A stretch of DNA of 45,801 nt, taken from the NCBI GenBank assembly GCA_023450835.1, contig JAEXGM010000054.1, positions 1 through 45,801 of the forward strand, read 5' to 3'. The notes under the pieces were generated by a model. That model did no database searches. It saw only the letters and a list, made by a program, of their open reading frames with translations, and was not told the origin of the DNA. This document shows positions 1 to 9,203 of this stretch, piece after piece. The position numbers and the translations under genes were made by a program. Position 1 is the stretch's first letter, and each line of letters begins with the position of its first letter. The stretch comes from Bacillota bacterium (GTDB taxonomy: Bacteria > Bacillota > Clostridia > Lachnospirales > Lachnospiraceae).

Positions 1-52
1 TCTTCTTTGCTTTCGTTTCCTGAACCGAAATCATCTCATTTACTTTTTCCAT
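1..52 (-). CDS. 5' end of a gene following pilC, probably a pilus component (partial)
   Basis: Only the first 17 codons are inside the window (MEKVNEMISVQETKAKK). The ATG at 50-52 follows a strong AAGGAG site with a suitable gap, so this is a real translation start. It lies about 70 bases beyond the pilC stop on the same strand and is probably co-transcribed with pilB-pilT-pilC. In clostridial type IV pilus operons the gene after pilC is often a prepilin or a pilM/N-type assembly gene. The visible residues do not show the hydrophobic segment or cleavage site of a prepilin, so identity is inferred from position only. Confidence 0.5.
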   Translation of the reverse strand, partial: MEKVNEMISVQETKAKK

Positions 53-121
53 ATAAACTTTCTCCTTAATAGTTAATTTATTTATTAAAAATGGCTATCC
101 TGGCAACAGCCATAATTAAAC

Positions 122-1336
122 TTAAGCATTTTCTATACTGCTGTACAGACTCATCATTGGCGACATAATTGCCATGATGATTACGCCAACTACTAATGCT
201 AATATGACTATAATTAACGGTTCCAATACTGTGGTCAGCGCTTTCGTAGCAGCTTCTACTTCTTCGTCATAGTAATCTGCCACACGGTCCAGCATGCTTT
301 CCATATTACCGGTCTCTTCACCGATATGTATCATGTGATAAATCATAGGAGGAAATATCCCTGAGTACTCCAAAGGTTTCGATAAAGGAACCCCTCTGGC
401 TACCTCTTCACTGGCATTCATAAGGCACTTTTTAACGATGATATTATCCATAGTTCTGGAAGTAATCTGTAAGGCTTCAATTAAAGGTATTCCGGCTGTT
501 ATCATGGTGCTGAGAGTTCTGGCCAGTCTGGCAGAAGAGGATTTTATAATCAGACTTCCAAACAGAGGAACTTTAAGAGCAATTCTTCCCAGGACCTCCG
601 CACTGGCCGGATTTTTTCTTAAAGCGATAAATCCTCCGACAATTACCAAGATAATAATTAACAACAGCCACCATTTGCTGACCATAAAATTACTGATATT
701 CACTACAAACTGTGTAATTGCCGGCAATTTGGTACCGATACTGTCAAACATGGCAATAAAGTTCGGAACTACCACTGTCATCATAATACTGATAGCTCCG
801 ACGGCTACAATACATATTACTATGGGATAAATCATTGCCTGCTTTATCAGGCTCTTTAGTTTGGAATCTTTTTCAAAATGGAGAGCCATCCGCTCAAAGG
901 TGATCTCAAGACTTCCCGAGGCTTCTCCGGCTTCCACCATATTCACCAGAATGGGCGGAAAGACTTTCGGCTGCAATCCCATGGACCGGGCCAGTGTCTC
1001 ACCTTTTTCAACGGAAGCTTGAATTTCTCTGATGGCATTTTTCATTCGTTTCTTTTCCGTCTGGTCGCCTAGCATTTGTAATGCACTGATTATGGTAACT
1101 CCGGCGGATAATATACTGGAAAACTGCCGGCAGAATATACTTAAATCTCTGGCTTTTACCCCTCCCCCAATATCAAAATTTAAATCTTTGGTCAAAAGGG
1201 ACTGCTCCTTCACTGAAAGAGGTATCATTCCGTCCGCTTTCAGGGCAGAGGTTACTTTATCCGCGCTGTCTCCAGCCATGGAACCGCGTTTTTCTTTTCC
1301 CATGGGGTCTATAATAACATAGCTGAAACTTGCCAC
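122..1336 (-). CDS. pilC: Type IV pilus inner-membrane platform protein PilC (GspF family)
   Basis: This is the polytopic membrane platform that couples the PilB and PilT motors to pilus assembly and retraction. The 404-residue length is normal for the family. Two tandem T2SSF domains are visible, roughly residues 65-190 and 270-390. The first begins with LSIFCRQFSSILSAG and the second with SARLARTLSTMITAGIPL, each followed by the typical membrane helices, with further helices near residues 165-195, 220-240 and 370-395. The start is GTG at 1334-1336, preceded by GGGAGGAAGG at good spacing. It follows pilT after 18 bases and is clearly in the same operon. The family assignment is secure; the exact pilus type is not resolvable here. 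Confidence 0.95.
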   Translation of the reverse strand: MASFSYVIIDPMGKEKRGSMAGDSADKVTSALKADGMIPLSVKEQSLLTKDLNFDIGGGVKARDLSIFCRQFSSILSAGVTIISALQMLGDQTEKKRMKNAIREIQASVEKGETLARSMGLQPKVFPPILVNMVEAGEASGSLEITFERMALHFEKDSKLKSLIKQAMIYPIVICIVAVGAISIMMTVVVPNFIAMFDSIGTKLPAITQFVVNISNFMVSKWWLLLIIILVIVGGFIALRKNPASAEVLGRIALKVPLFGSLIIKSSSARLARTLSTMITAGIPLIEALQITSRTMDNIIVKKCLMNASEEVARGVPLSKPLEYSGIFPPMIYHMIHIGEETGNMESMLDRVADYYDEEVEAATKALTTVLEPLIIVILALVVGVIIMAIMSPMMSLYSSIENA

Positions 1337-1354
1337 TAACCTTCCTCCCTTACA

Positions 1355-2410
1355 CTAAAATAGTTTTCTGTCCAATGCAGTGGGATCCTGGGCAAAATTA
1401 ATTGCCTTATCTGCCGCAATCTTCCCCTTTAAATACAGCTCATAAATTGCATCGTCCATGGTCTGCATACCGGCTTTTTTACTGGTCTGTATGATTGAAG
1501 GAATCTGGTGGGTCTTAGCTTCACGGATTAAATTCCTGATTGCATTCGTGGCATGCATCACTTCATAGGCTGCCACTCTCCCTTTACCATCTGCCGTGGG
1601 AATCAACTGCTGAGATATGACGGATTCCAGTACGGAAGCAAGCTGTATCCGTATCTGCTGTTGCTGATGGGGCGGAAAAACATCGATAACACGGTCAATG
1701 GTGGATGCCGCACCTATGGTATGCAGGGTGGATAATACCAAATGTCCGGTTTCCGCCGCCGTAATGGCTGTAGAAATGGTGTCCAGATCTCTCATCTCAC
1801 CAACCAGAATTACATCCGGGTCTTCTCGCAGGGCCGCTCTTAAGGCATTGGCATAAGAATTGGTATCCAGTCCGATTTCCCTCTGATTTACCACTGCCTT
1901 TTTATGATTATGAAGATATTCGATAGGGTCTTCCAGAGTAATTACATGAGTGTTATAGGTACTGTTAATAATATCAATCAAGGAAGCTAAGGTAGTAGAT
2001 TTACCACTGCCAGTAGGCCCGGTTACCAGAACCAGACCTCTCTTCTTCTTCGTCAGTTCAATAACGGATTCCGGCACTCCCAAATCCCTTGCCTGAGGAA
2101 TACTCGTCCCCACAAGACGCATTACCATTGCAACTGAGCCTCTTTGTTTAAATACATTAACACGGTATCTTCCAAGTCCGGGAATCGAATAAGAAAAGTC
2201 TGCCTCACCTTTCTCCTCCAGAACCTGTTTAAAATGTTCCGGCATAATTGACAGAACCAGTTCCATGGTATCATCCGGGAGCATTTTATTATAATTTAAG
2301 TCCGTCAGTTCTCCGTTAATTCTTACTTTAGGCGCTATCCCTACGGTTACATGGAGATCCGATGCTCCGTTTTGTTTTGCTATGGTCAGTAATTCGTTTA
2401 TTGTTATCAT
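1355..2410 (-). CDS. pilT: Type IV pilus retraction ATPase PilT
   Basis: Hexameric cytoplasmic ATPase that powers pilus retraction and twitching. Walker A is GPTGSGKS at residues 131-138, the Asp and Walker B boxes follow (EDPIEY near 160, DPDVILVGEMRD near 198-209), and the His box is AAETGHLVLSTLHT (219-231). AIRNLIRE at 290-297 is the PilT-specific C-terminal motif that separates retraction from extension ATPases. I chose the ATG at 2410 (MITINELL), which has AAGGTATGGG just upstream, rather than an in-frame codon 12 residues earlier without a ribosome site. The resulting 351 residues match the family. It lies between pilB and pilC. Presence of a retraction motor means these pili can be dynamic. 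Confidence 0.96.
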   Translation of the reverse strand: MITINELLTIAKQNGASDLHVTVGIAPKVRINGELTDLNYNKMLPDDTMELVLSIMPEHFKQVLEEKGEADFSYSIPGLGRYRVNVFKQRGSVAMVMRLVGTSIPQARDLGVPESVIELTKKKRGLVLVTGPTGSGKSTTLASLIDIINSTYNTHVITLEDPIEYLHNHKKAVVNQREIGLDTNSYANALRAALREDPDVILVGEMRDLDTISTAITAAETGHLVLSTLHTIGAASTIDRVIDVFPPHQQQQIRIQLASVLESVISQQLIPTADGKGRVAAYEVMHATNAIRNLIREAKTHQIPSIIQTSKKAGMQTMDDAIYELYLKGKIAADKAINFAQDPTALDRKLF

Positions 2411-2486
2411 TTTCCCATACCTTGTCCTAAGTTTGTTTTGCCGCATTTCTACAGATGGCTGTTAATGCAGTCCTGTGTATTATTCT

Positions 2487-4211
2487 TTATTCAAATGATA
2501 TCTTCTTCATTTCGTCTATGGTAGTGATTCCATCCAGTACATATCTGGTGGCACTCATGCGGATTGTATCCATTCCTTCTCTTAAGGCAATCTGCTTAAT
2601 CTCCTCCGCACCGGCACGCTTGCTGATAGCTTCCTTTAACTGCCAGGAAACAGGCATAATCTCGTATACTCCGATACGTCCGTAGAATCCGGTGTTGTTG
2701 CAATGGTTACAGCCGCAAGAACCGGCTTCATAAATCTGATGTTCTCTGTCACGGGGAATTCCAAGCAAATCTCTTTCCAGGGGAGTCGTTGCCCTTAGTG
2801 CTTTACATTTAGGGCACAGTCGTCTTACCAAACGCTGTGCAATAACACCTACGGTGGAATCTGCAATCAGGTAAGGTTCCACGCCCATATCTACCAAACG
2901 GGTGATGGTGCTGGCGGCGCTGTTGGTGTGCAGAGTACTGACTACCAGATGCCCGGTGATGGAAGCCTTTACGGCAATCTCCGCGGTCTCACTGTCACGT
3001 ATCTCGCCAATCATTATGATATCCGGGTCCTGTCTTAAGATGGAACGCAGTGCGGATGCAAAGGTCAGCTCAGCTTTTAAGTTTACCTGTACCTGATTAA
3101 CTCCATTGATATTTGCCTCAACAGGGTCCTCGACGGTAACAATGTTGACCCCCTCTACATTTAGTTCACTCAATACGGTATACAAAGTAGTGGATTTTCC
3201 GCTTCCGGTAGGACCGGTAACCAGAATCATACCATGGGGATTCTCCAATATCCTGTCAAATCTCTTTAATTCTTCCTCCGAAAATCCCAATTCCCGCTTA
3301 TCCTTTGTAAGTCCCTCTTTCGTGGTGAGACGCATAACTACTTTTTCACCGAAGACGGTAGGAAGAATTGAAACACGGATATCGTATTCTCTTCGGTCTA
3401 CAATATGAGTTATACGGCCGTCCTGAGGTTTTCTTTTTTCGGAAATATCCATTCCGCCGATTATCTTAATTCTTGCTATAATTGCCGGCAAAAGTTCCAC
3501 ATCATAGCGCATGGCCTCTTTTAGCACACCATCCACCCGAAAGCGTATTCTTACCTGTTTGCTCATAGCTTCAATATGTATATCGCTGGCTCTCTGTCTT
3601 GCTGCCTGCTCTATTATCTTAGTTACCAGCTGCACAATAGGAGCATTGTTTACTTCTTCACTCTGTGCATTCTCTTCTCTTTCCCTGGAAGCATATTGCT
3701 CCTGGCGTTCTCTGGTATACCTTTCCGCCACCTTCATGGCTTCCGCATTGCCGTAATACCGGTCGATAGCCGCCGCTACATCTTTATGGGTGGAGACTGC
3801 CGGCTCAATCTGATAATTGGTAACAATGGAAATATCGTCTATTGCAATAATATCCAGCGGATCCGACATGGCAACTCTTAGGATTCCCGGATTGTTTTTA
3901 TTAAAGGCAAAGGGAATAAGGGTATACTTTCTTAAAACAGATTCATCCACCAGTGCAATAATTTCTTCCGGAATACTGATATCGGACAAGGTAACCATAT
4001 CTATATTCATCTGCCGGTGGAGAGCGTTTGCAATCTGCTCCTCTGTTGTTATTCCCATATCGATAAGCGTCATGCCAAGCTTTTGCTGCTTCTCTTTTTG
4101 CTTTATCAATGCTTCGGCTAACTTCTGTTCGTTAAGTACCCCCGCATCCACCAGGAGGTCTCCCAAACGTTTCTTTTTCCTTACAACTCCCTGTGATAAA
4201 CTATTCAACAA
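2487..4211 (-). CDS. pilB: Type IV pilus extension ATPase PilB with an N-terminal MshEN (c-di-GMP-type) domain
   Basis: Assembly ATPase of the type IV pilus. The C-terminal half has Walker A GPTGSGKST, VEDPVEA, DPDIIMIGEIRD and SITGHLVVSTLHT. A zinc-binding cysteine cluster follows (CPKC, then CGCNHC), as in PilB/GspE. The N-terminus carries two 24-residue MshEN motifs. Motif I runs from R15-L16-G17 through G24, L31, A34-L35 to Q38, and motif II from K44-L45-G46 through G53, I60, A63-L64 to Q67. They are separated by exactly five residues, the arrangement known to bind c-di-GMP in MshE. The start is uncertain: adjacent TTG codons at 4211 and 4208 sit behind AAGGTGG, while the longest frame begins at a TTG at 4244 with no good ribosome site. 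It is the first gene of the pil operon. Confidence 0.95.
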   Translation of the reverse strand: MLNSLSQGVVRKKKRLGDLLVDAGVLNEQKLAEALIKQKEKQQKLGMTLIDMGITTEEQIANALHRQMNIDMVTLSDISIPEEIIALVDESVLRKYTLIPFAFNKNNPGILRVAMSDPLDIIAIDDISIVTNYQIEPAVSTHKDVAAAIDRYYGNAEAMKVAERYTRERQEQYASREREENAQSEEVNNAPIVQLVTKIIEQAARQRASDIHIEAMSKQVRIRFRVDGVLKEAMRYDVELLPAIIARIKIIGGMDISEKRKPQDGRITHIVDRREYDIRVSILPTVFGEKVVMRLTTKEGLTKDKRELGFSEEELKRFDRILENPHGMILVTGPTGSGKSTTLYTVLSELNVEGVNIVTVEDPVEANINGVNQVQVNLKAELTFASALRSILRQDPDIIMIGEIRDSETAEIAVKASITGHLVVSTLHTNSAASTITRLVDMGVEPYLIADSTVGVIAQRLVRRLCPKCKALRATTPLERDLLGIPRDREHQIYEAGSCGCNHCNNTGFYGRIGVYEIMPVSWQLKEAISKRAGAEEIKQIALREGMDTIRMSATRYVLDGITTIDEMKKISFE

Positions 4212-4313
4212 ATTTCTTCCACCTTCATCAGTCTGATCTATCAAAACTAATTAATTTACAGCATTTTCCAAACATGTGTTCTTTCTTTTTCAATAGGACT
4301 TTAGTCCTGTCTT

Positions 4314-4343
4314 ATTATACCTATTTAGCCTAATTTTTGTCAA
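4314..4343 (-). promoter_or_regulatory. Sigma-A promoter of the pil operon
   Basis: On the minus strand there is a perfect TTGACA (4338-4343), an 18-base spacer and a perfect TATAAT (4314-4319). Transcription would begin near 4307 and run into pilB with an untranslated leader of about 100 bases. No other promoter as good is seen in the 394-base gap 4245-4638. Confidence 0.85.
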
Positions 4344-4521
4344 TACTTCAATCCAAAAAATACCTAATATTTTACTAATATTACCTCGATTTTATCCTGG
4401 AGCAAGTTTGTAAAGTCAGATTATTCAACACATTGAGAGTTTTTACTTTATTTTACAAATATCAAAAATGTACATTTGCTCAACAAGCAAATATATATGA
4501 CCCTCAGTAAAATTATGCAAT

Positions 4522-4570
4522 AAAAAATAGGGCATTACCATGAATTTTCTGTAAAATTCCTGTAATACCC
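4522..4570 (-). terminator. Rho-independent terminator of the exopolysaccharide operon
   Basis: Read on the minus strand, GGGTATTAC...GAATTTT pairs with AAAATTC...GTAATGCCC (4530-4570) around a short ACAG loop, and a T-rich run (TATTTTTTATT) follows. It lies about 70 bases beyond the GT8 stop codon and before the pil promoter, so it separates the two operons. The remaining part of the gap, about 4345-4520, is AT-rich and shows no gene. Confidence 0.8.
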
Positions 4571-4638
4571 TTCCATATTTAAACCATATTTATTAATTGT
4601 AGAAACCTTAAAGCTTTTCTAATTAACCGCTGCTTTTG

Positions 4639-5625
4639 TCATTCTCTAACATGTGTAAGCAAACTGATAAAACGATAGACCGTCTCCGAGACAAATAGCG
4701 GCGCATGCCTGTAAAAGCTTGAAAATAGCTTCACAGAGAGCTTCCTGCTATCCGGCAGAAGGCGTTCCTCCTTCCAGGGGGATTCTCTTGCTATTCTTAA
4801 ATATTCCTCCTGCATAGGGTGCGTACAGTTCTCCTCCCAGGGTCTGCCTACCAATCCTGTGGTAAAATGTATAATGGCCGGATTTTTCTTAGCCTCTTCT
4901 AATTCCGCCTGCGTATAAAAACTGTCTAAAAAGTAAATACGCCTGATGGTCTTTGCAGAGAAAGAATAAATATTAGCAGTGGCATTGTATCTGGGCGTTA
5001 TGACACGCTTTTTATTCCTGCAGACACCGTTGATGGTACCCTGGTCATGGTGTGGCACATTGCCATTGTGTTCTTGAATAAAATCCCTGAACTTCTTTTC
5101 CAGTCCTTCCTCCCGCCAACTATGCAAATTGATTAGAATCGCCCCCGCATTGACATAGTATTCATCCGGTTCCATTCCAATCTTCTTTAAGAAAAAACTG
5201 TCCACCGTATCACGAACACCGGCAACCATGTACCCCTCCAAATCCACACTCCAGAAATCCGCCAGCTTATCACAAACAATGGTATCGCAATCCAGATACA
5301 AAATCCTGTCGTAATCCTTAGGGATAATAGAAGCTAAAAACAGTCTTGCATAGGAAGCAATCGATATTTTTCTGGTCCCCATATTCAATTCCAGCCCGGA
5401 AACTGCCGCCTCCATGGATATAAAATATATTTCCCGGTCATATTCCATCGCAATCAGCTTAAGCTTTTCCTTATTAGGATTCCCCATTCCGCAATCCATC
5501 ACAAATACTACGATTTTCGTGAAGTCTCTATTCGACTGAAACAAAGACAGTATCGAAATGCCAAGATATTTTGCGTACTTGTCATCCGCTGCATAAGCAA
5601 TGCACAACTTTTGATTCTGATCCAT
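4639..5625 (-). CDS. Glycosyltransferase family 8 protein
   Basis: Cytoplasmic retaining glycosyltransferase of the LgtC/GT8 type, which moves galactose or glucose from a UDP-sugar. The N-terminus (LCIAYAADDKYAKYLGISILSL) is typical. The metal-binding DxD is LYLDCDT with Asp112 and Asp114. Later GT8 blocks are VNAGAILINLHSWR, HHDQGTINGV and IIHFTTGLVGRPW, the last carrying the C-terminal metal-binding histidine. I chose the ATG at 5625, directly after AAGGAGAAAAGG, instead of an upstream in-frame TTG, giving 328 residues. It is the last gene of the exopolysaccharide run, 22 bases after the acyltransferase, and is followed by a terminator. The acceptor is unknown. Confidence 0.9.
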   Translation of the reverse strand: MDQNQKLCIAYAADDKYAKYLGISILSLFQSNRDFTKIVVFVMDCGMGNPNKEKLKLIAMEYDREIYFISMEAAVSGLELNMGTRKISIASYARLFLASIIPKDYDRILYLDCDTIVCDKLADFWSVDLEGYMVAGVRDTVDSFFLKKIGMEPDEYYVNAGAILINLHSWREEGLEKKFRDFIQEHNGNVPHHDQGTINGVCRNKKRVITPRYNATANIYSFSAKTIRRIYFLDSFYTQAELEEAKKNPAIIHFTTGLVGRPWEENCTHPMQEEYLRIARESPWKEERLLPDSRKLSVKLFSSFYRHAPLFVSETVYRFISLLTHVRE

Positions 5626-5647
5626 CCTTTTCTCCTTTACCTTCAAC

Positions 5648-6715
5648 TCACCGGCCTTTATTTCGGTTTCCGGTTACAATGGAATAAAACCCCGGACTTA
5701 TTTTTTGCAATATTACTCCAAAAATAATACATCCGATTATAATAATCACCGGTATCATCAAATATTCCATTAGCTGGACTAGAATAGTTTGAGGAAATAC
5801 AATGAGTGACAGTGTTTTTAACATTGATAAATTCATCTCATGAAATACGTATATAATAAAAGAATACTTCGATAACCAAACAATTCTGCCGCATATTTTA
5901 TAAGAAAGTAACCGGCCCGATAATTTTATAAAGAACAAAATTCCGATAACTACACTCAGATTATGAACGGCCGGAAAGGTATAGGAAAAGGTATAATCCA
6001 TAACAGTGAACCCTGCAAAGAAGATAATTGCAATAACCGAATTTATGCGGTCAAGCATTTTCGCATCCAGCCGGTATTTTACTATATAGTACCCCAGGGT
6101 AAAAAACACAATGGTCTGGTTGTCCAGAAAAGGTAGGGATATATTGCTAAACCATAAACCTGCAATGAGAATCAGTATGAAAGCCGGTGCTTTATCAACA
6201 AGCTTTTTAATTACAACAGCCAGTAAATTCAGAAGGAACAAGTCCCTTAAGAACCATAAGGTATACAAATACGGGTAGTTGCCGTTTAGATAGGTATACG
6301 CCCTAAGCCATTCCAGAATACCATAATCACGGACATAATAGCTGTCCCTGGGAAAATACTCAGCAATCCCTTTTATGCTTTGGGCGGCATAACTGAACAA
6401 TATCCAAAAGCTATTCCAAAATAGATATGGCAGCAGAACAGACCTGCATTTCTTTTTCATATTGGTAAGCCATCGAAACTCTTTCGAATAAAGCAGAATA
6501 CTTGAAATGAGAAAAAATATCGGAACGGCTGTTCTTGAAATTGACTGTGATATACTATAAATAAAAAAATCAAGACACTGTTTGGATAAACTTCCTCCTG
6601 CCAAACTATTATAAGCCGTTACCTCCGGACTGCTATGGATAAAAACCACCATAATTATCGATAGGAATTTCAGTATATTGATTCTGGTTGATAATTTTTG
6701 ATTTATAGGATACAT
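5648..6715 (-). CDS. Membrane acyltransferase, acyltransferase-3 family (OafA/WecH-like)
   Basis: Integral membrane protein of about 10 helices that O-acylates, usually O-acetylates, surface sugars. The diagnostic start is RINILKFLSIIMVVFIHSS, with the catalytic-type histidine in the first helix (FIHSS). The fold continues with YLFWNSFWILF and PYLYTLWFLRDLFLLNLLA, where the WFLRDL stretch is a family hallmark. At 355 residues it is normal for a stand-alone enzyme. The gene lies between a large membrane protein and the GT8 gene, so it most likely decorates the polysaccharide built by this operon. Family certain; acyl group and acceptor inferred. Confidence 0.88.
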   Translation of the reverse strand: MYPINQKLSTRINILKFLSIIMVVFIHSSPEVTAYNSLAGGSLSKQCLDFFIYSISQSISRTAVPIFFLISSILLYSKEFRWLTNMKKKCRSVLLPYLFWNSFWILFSYAAQSIKGIAEYFPRDSYYVRDYGILEWLRAYTYLNGNYPYLYTLWFLRDLFLLNLLAVVIKKLVDKAPAFILILIAGLWFSNISLPFLDNQTIVFFTLGYYIVKYRLDAKMLDRINSVIAIIFFAGFTVMDYTFSYTFPAVHNLSVVIGILFFIKLSGRLLSYKICGRIVWLSKYSFIIYVFHEMNLSMLKTLSLIVFPQTILVQLMEYLMIPVIIIIGCIIFGVILQKISPGFYSIVTGNRNKGR

Positions 6716-6736
6716 AAAACAACCATACCTTTGCTA

Positions 6737-9076
6737 TTATTGTGTATTATCATCTTTCGCTTCTATTGCTTTAATTTCATCAGCATAATCAGACAAGTAA
6801 TCAATTTGAGGATCATAAGGGCTATAGACATTCTGCTGCATCATATATATCACATAAATATCATCCTCAAAATAAACCTTAAAATTATCCGGATACATCT
6901 TTTTAAACTTCATCGCCCAATAATATGCCTGGGATTCAATGACCGCGCGTTGATAGTAATAATCCTGCACATCACCCAAATAAGCAAAATTCTTGATTGC
7001 GTATTTCAGGTCAACATCCACATTGCCATAGATGTAATCATTTAATACATGTTTTTCAATAAAAAAGAAGACATATTTAGTCGGGAAAGTAAAGAGTTCC
7101 TGCTTTCCATTTACCATATCGATAAACTTTGCCAGCTGGGTATGGTATCCATAATCCAAAACATCGTAGTATTCCTCTGTGGGAGATACAATCGTATAAG
7201 TTTCTTTCGCATATGTCTTCTTAATATTTCGAAGCGCATACTCCGATTCATTATAATATGCCTGGTCAAAATAGAAGAAGCTATGCACCCAGCCAAGTAT
7301 AATAATCAAAACAGCTATACCAACACCAAGAAAAAGTGAAACCGTTCTTAAGAAGGCCTGATAATACCGGTTCTTCCAGCCTCCTGCCATTCGAAATGCA
7401 AAATCCAGCGGAAGTATATAGAGAAAGCCACTGATTGGCTCCGCAAAAGTCGCTATTCTGGCAACCTCAATCAACTGAACAATTCCCAGCTTTTTAGCTG
7501 CTCCAAAGATACAAAGAATAACCATATTAATGATTATTGCCAGGTATACCTGCCCGTCATTTCTGGTCTTTTTCCGTAAAATCATCAGGACCGCACATAA
7601 AAATCCTAACAGCATACAGACAAACAGTACCAGTATTGCTTCTTCGTTATATATGGTCGTACTGGCAAAGCTGAATAGGGAATTATAAACATATATTACA
7701 ATTTCCTTTGCAGTCATCTTTGAATAATCAATTTTTACATCGGTTTCTTCTTCTGTGGATGGATTATCCTCTGTAGTGCCTTCACCGGCGGCTCCTTCCC
7801 CTAATGCTTCCTTCAAATCAGACTCATAGCCGACTTCACTGCCCTGCCACTCCTTACCTTCGATTACGCTGGTGGCCCAATTCATAGAGCCGTTAAAGGG
7901 AACCCCTCTGGCAAGAAAGGCTGCCATCGGAAGAATTGCTATGACCGCCCCCATAATTCCGCAGAACATTAATGGAACAAAATACTGTTTTTTCAGAACC
8001 TTTGGCAAATAGGCCAGTCCGATTGCTGTTACCATAAAAATAGCTGCAATAGCGGTAAAAAAGTGATATGCAATAACCAGTGAGACACCTATCATAACCA
8101 AGAGCGCATCCGAATTAATATATCTCCGGTTAATGTAGGAATTCATGCGAAAAAAAGAGCGAAATGCAGAATCACTTTCAACCACTGCTTTTTTTCTGTC
8201 CTGTTTCAGATAGCGGAACATAAAATAGGCCAGTCCGATTACTGCATACATAGCTGCCTCTTGGGGCAGAGCAGCGGCATAACGGCTCTGATTCAGCATA
8301 AGACTGACTACAACAGCAACCGTTATAGGTGTATACTTAGCATAAAAAATCTGTTTTGCCAGCAAAAATATGCCTATGATAAGAAGAACCGTTTGATATG
8401 TCCCTGAATAGAGCAAAATTTCACGTAAATTTAATTGAAAGAAAGCACGAATGATAAGTATCATAACATGCATTCCATAGGGATACACTCCCTCTACAAA
8501 CATTTTGCCCTTCTCCATGCCGTAAATCCAGGACTGATGCACCGGTATATCCGGAAACTGATAGCTATGATATTTCATAACAAAATGGGTGAGAAACCAT
8601 ATATTATATAGAACCAGGCCTGCCAGGAGAATGGTTTCCAGCCAATTCTTTTTCATATACCTCCAAATTTGCCATTGCAGTATTACCCGCCATAGAGCCT
8701 TTGACCTTTCTTTGTTCTTATGGGTCAAGTATTTGACTAATCTCTCCTCATTACTTGCCTCCCATAATTCCAGAGCAGTTGTCTTACAGCGATGAAAAAA
8801 CTGCTTATCAGAAAAGTTCCAGATAATCAGGGAGTAAATAAGCACATTGCTTCCAATAATCGCAAAACGGTTTAAGATATTAAAAAATCCAAGGAGATAT
8901 ACCAGATTAATCTCCAGTGCGGCCTGAGAAAGCAAGCAGAACCAAAAACGGTAACTATAGCTTTTATTTTGAAGGTATTTTCTCCAAACAATCAGCGGAA
9001 TCAGGAAATCCCGTATCATACTGCATAGCAATACCAAAATCAAAGACCATACATAGGCTCTTGTATCAACTATCAT
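6737..9076 (-). CDS. Large polytopic membrane protein of unknown function, possibly GT-C-like
   Basis: A 779-residue protein with about 12-14 predicted membrane helices. Some four lie before residue 100, a basic cytoplasmic stretch follows near 100-140, helices fill 145-420, an acidic hydrophilic insert of about 60 residues lies near 420-480 (EGAAGEGTTEDNPSTEEE), more helices follow to about 640, and a soluble C-terminal domain occupies roughly 640-779. The order of many helices then an extracytoplasmic tail, and the loop FPDIPVHQSWIYGMEKG after an early helix, recall GT-C glycosyltransferases or polysaccharide polymerases, but I do not recognise a named family. The ATG at 9076 has GTGAGGTGAG upstream. 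It sits between the flippase and the acyltransferase, the usual place for a polymerase. Function is inference. Confidence 0.7.
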   Translation of the reverse strand: MIVDTRAYVWSLILVLLCSMIRDFLIPLIVWRKYLQNKSYSYRFWFCLLSQAALEINLVYLLGFFNILNRFAIIGSNVLIYSLIIWNFSDKQFFHRCKTTALELWEASNEERLVKYLTHKNKERSKALWRVILQWQIWRYMKKNWLETILLAGLVLYNIWFLTHFVMKYHSYQFPDIPVHQSWIYGMEKGKMFVEGVYPYGMHVMILIIRAFFQLNLREILLYSGTYQTVLLIIGIFLLAKQIFYAKYTPITVAVVVSLMLNQSRYAAALPQEAAMYAVIGLAYFMFRYLKQDRKKAVVESDSAFRSFFRMNSYINRRYINSDALLVMIGVSLVIAYHFFTAIAAIFMVTAIGLAYLPKVLKKQYFVPLMFCGIMGAVIAILPMAAFLARGVPFNGSMNWATSVIEGKEWQGSEVGYESDLKEALGEGAAGEGTTEDNPSTEEETDVKIDYSKMTAKEIVIYVYNSLFSFASTTIYNEEAILVLFVCMLLGFLCAVLMILRKKTRNDGQVYLAIIINMVILCIFGAAKKLGIVQLIEVARIATFAEPISGFLYILPLDFAFRMAGGWKNRYYQAFLRTVSLFLGVGIAVLIIILGWVHSFFYFDQAYYNESEYALRNIKKTYAKETYTIVSPTEEYYDVLDYGYHTQLAKFIDMVNGKQELFTFPTKYVFFFIEKHVLNDYIYGNVDVDLKYAIKNFAYLGDVQDYYYQRAVIESQAYYWAMKFKKMYPDNFKVYFEDDIYVIYMMQQNVYSPYDPQIDYLSDYADEIKAIEAKDDNTQ

Positions 9077-9119
9077 CTGCTGTTCTCACCTCACTTTCCG
9101 TAATTCCTGCTGACAAACC

Positions 9120-9203
9120 ATGCCCTTTCCAACGTGCCTGGGGATTGTGTCTAGGATTTCGCAGGCACAAACATGTGTGAATTATACTTCTCAATAATTC
9201 GCA
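9120..9203 (-). repeat. Dispersed intergenic hairpin repeat, family A, copy 1
   Basis: Minus-strand sequence starting directly after the flippase stop codon. It contains AATTCACACATGTTTGTGCC, then TGCGAAATCCTAG and a second arm ending GGCACGTTGGAAAGGG. The arms GTGCCTG and CAGGCAC pair. The same sequence is seen at 40.9 and 43.3 kb (copies 2 and 3). It fills most of the 127-base gap between the flippase and the large membrane protein; the rest holds that gene's ribosome site. Confidence 0.75.

Noticed and set aside
438..830. 130-codon plus-strand frame opposite pilC
   Set aside because: Mirror frame of a conserved membrane protein gene; hydrophobicity reflects the complementary strand.
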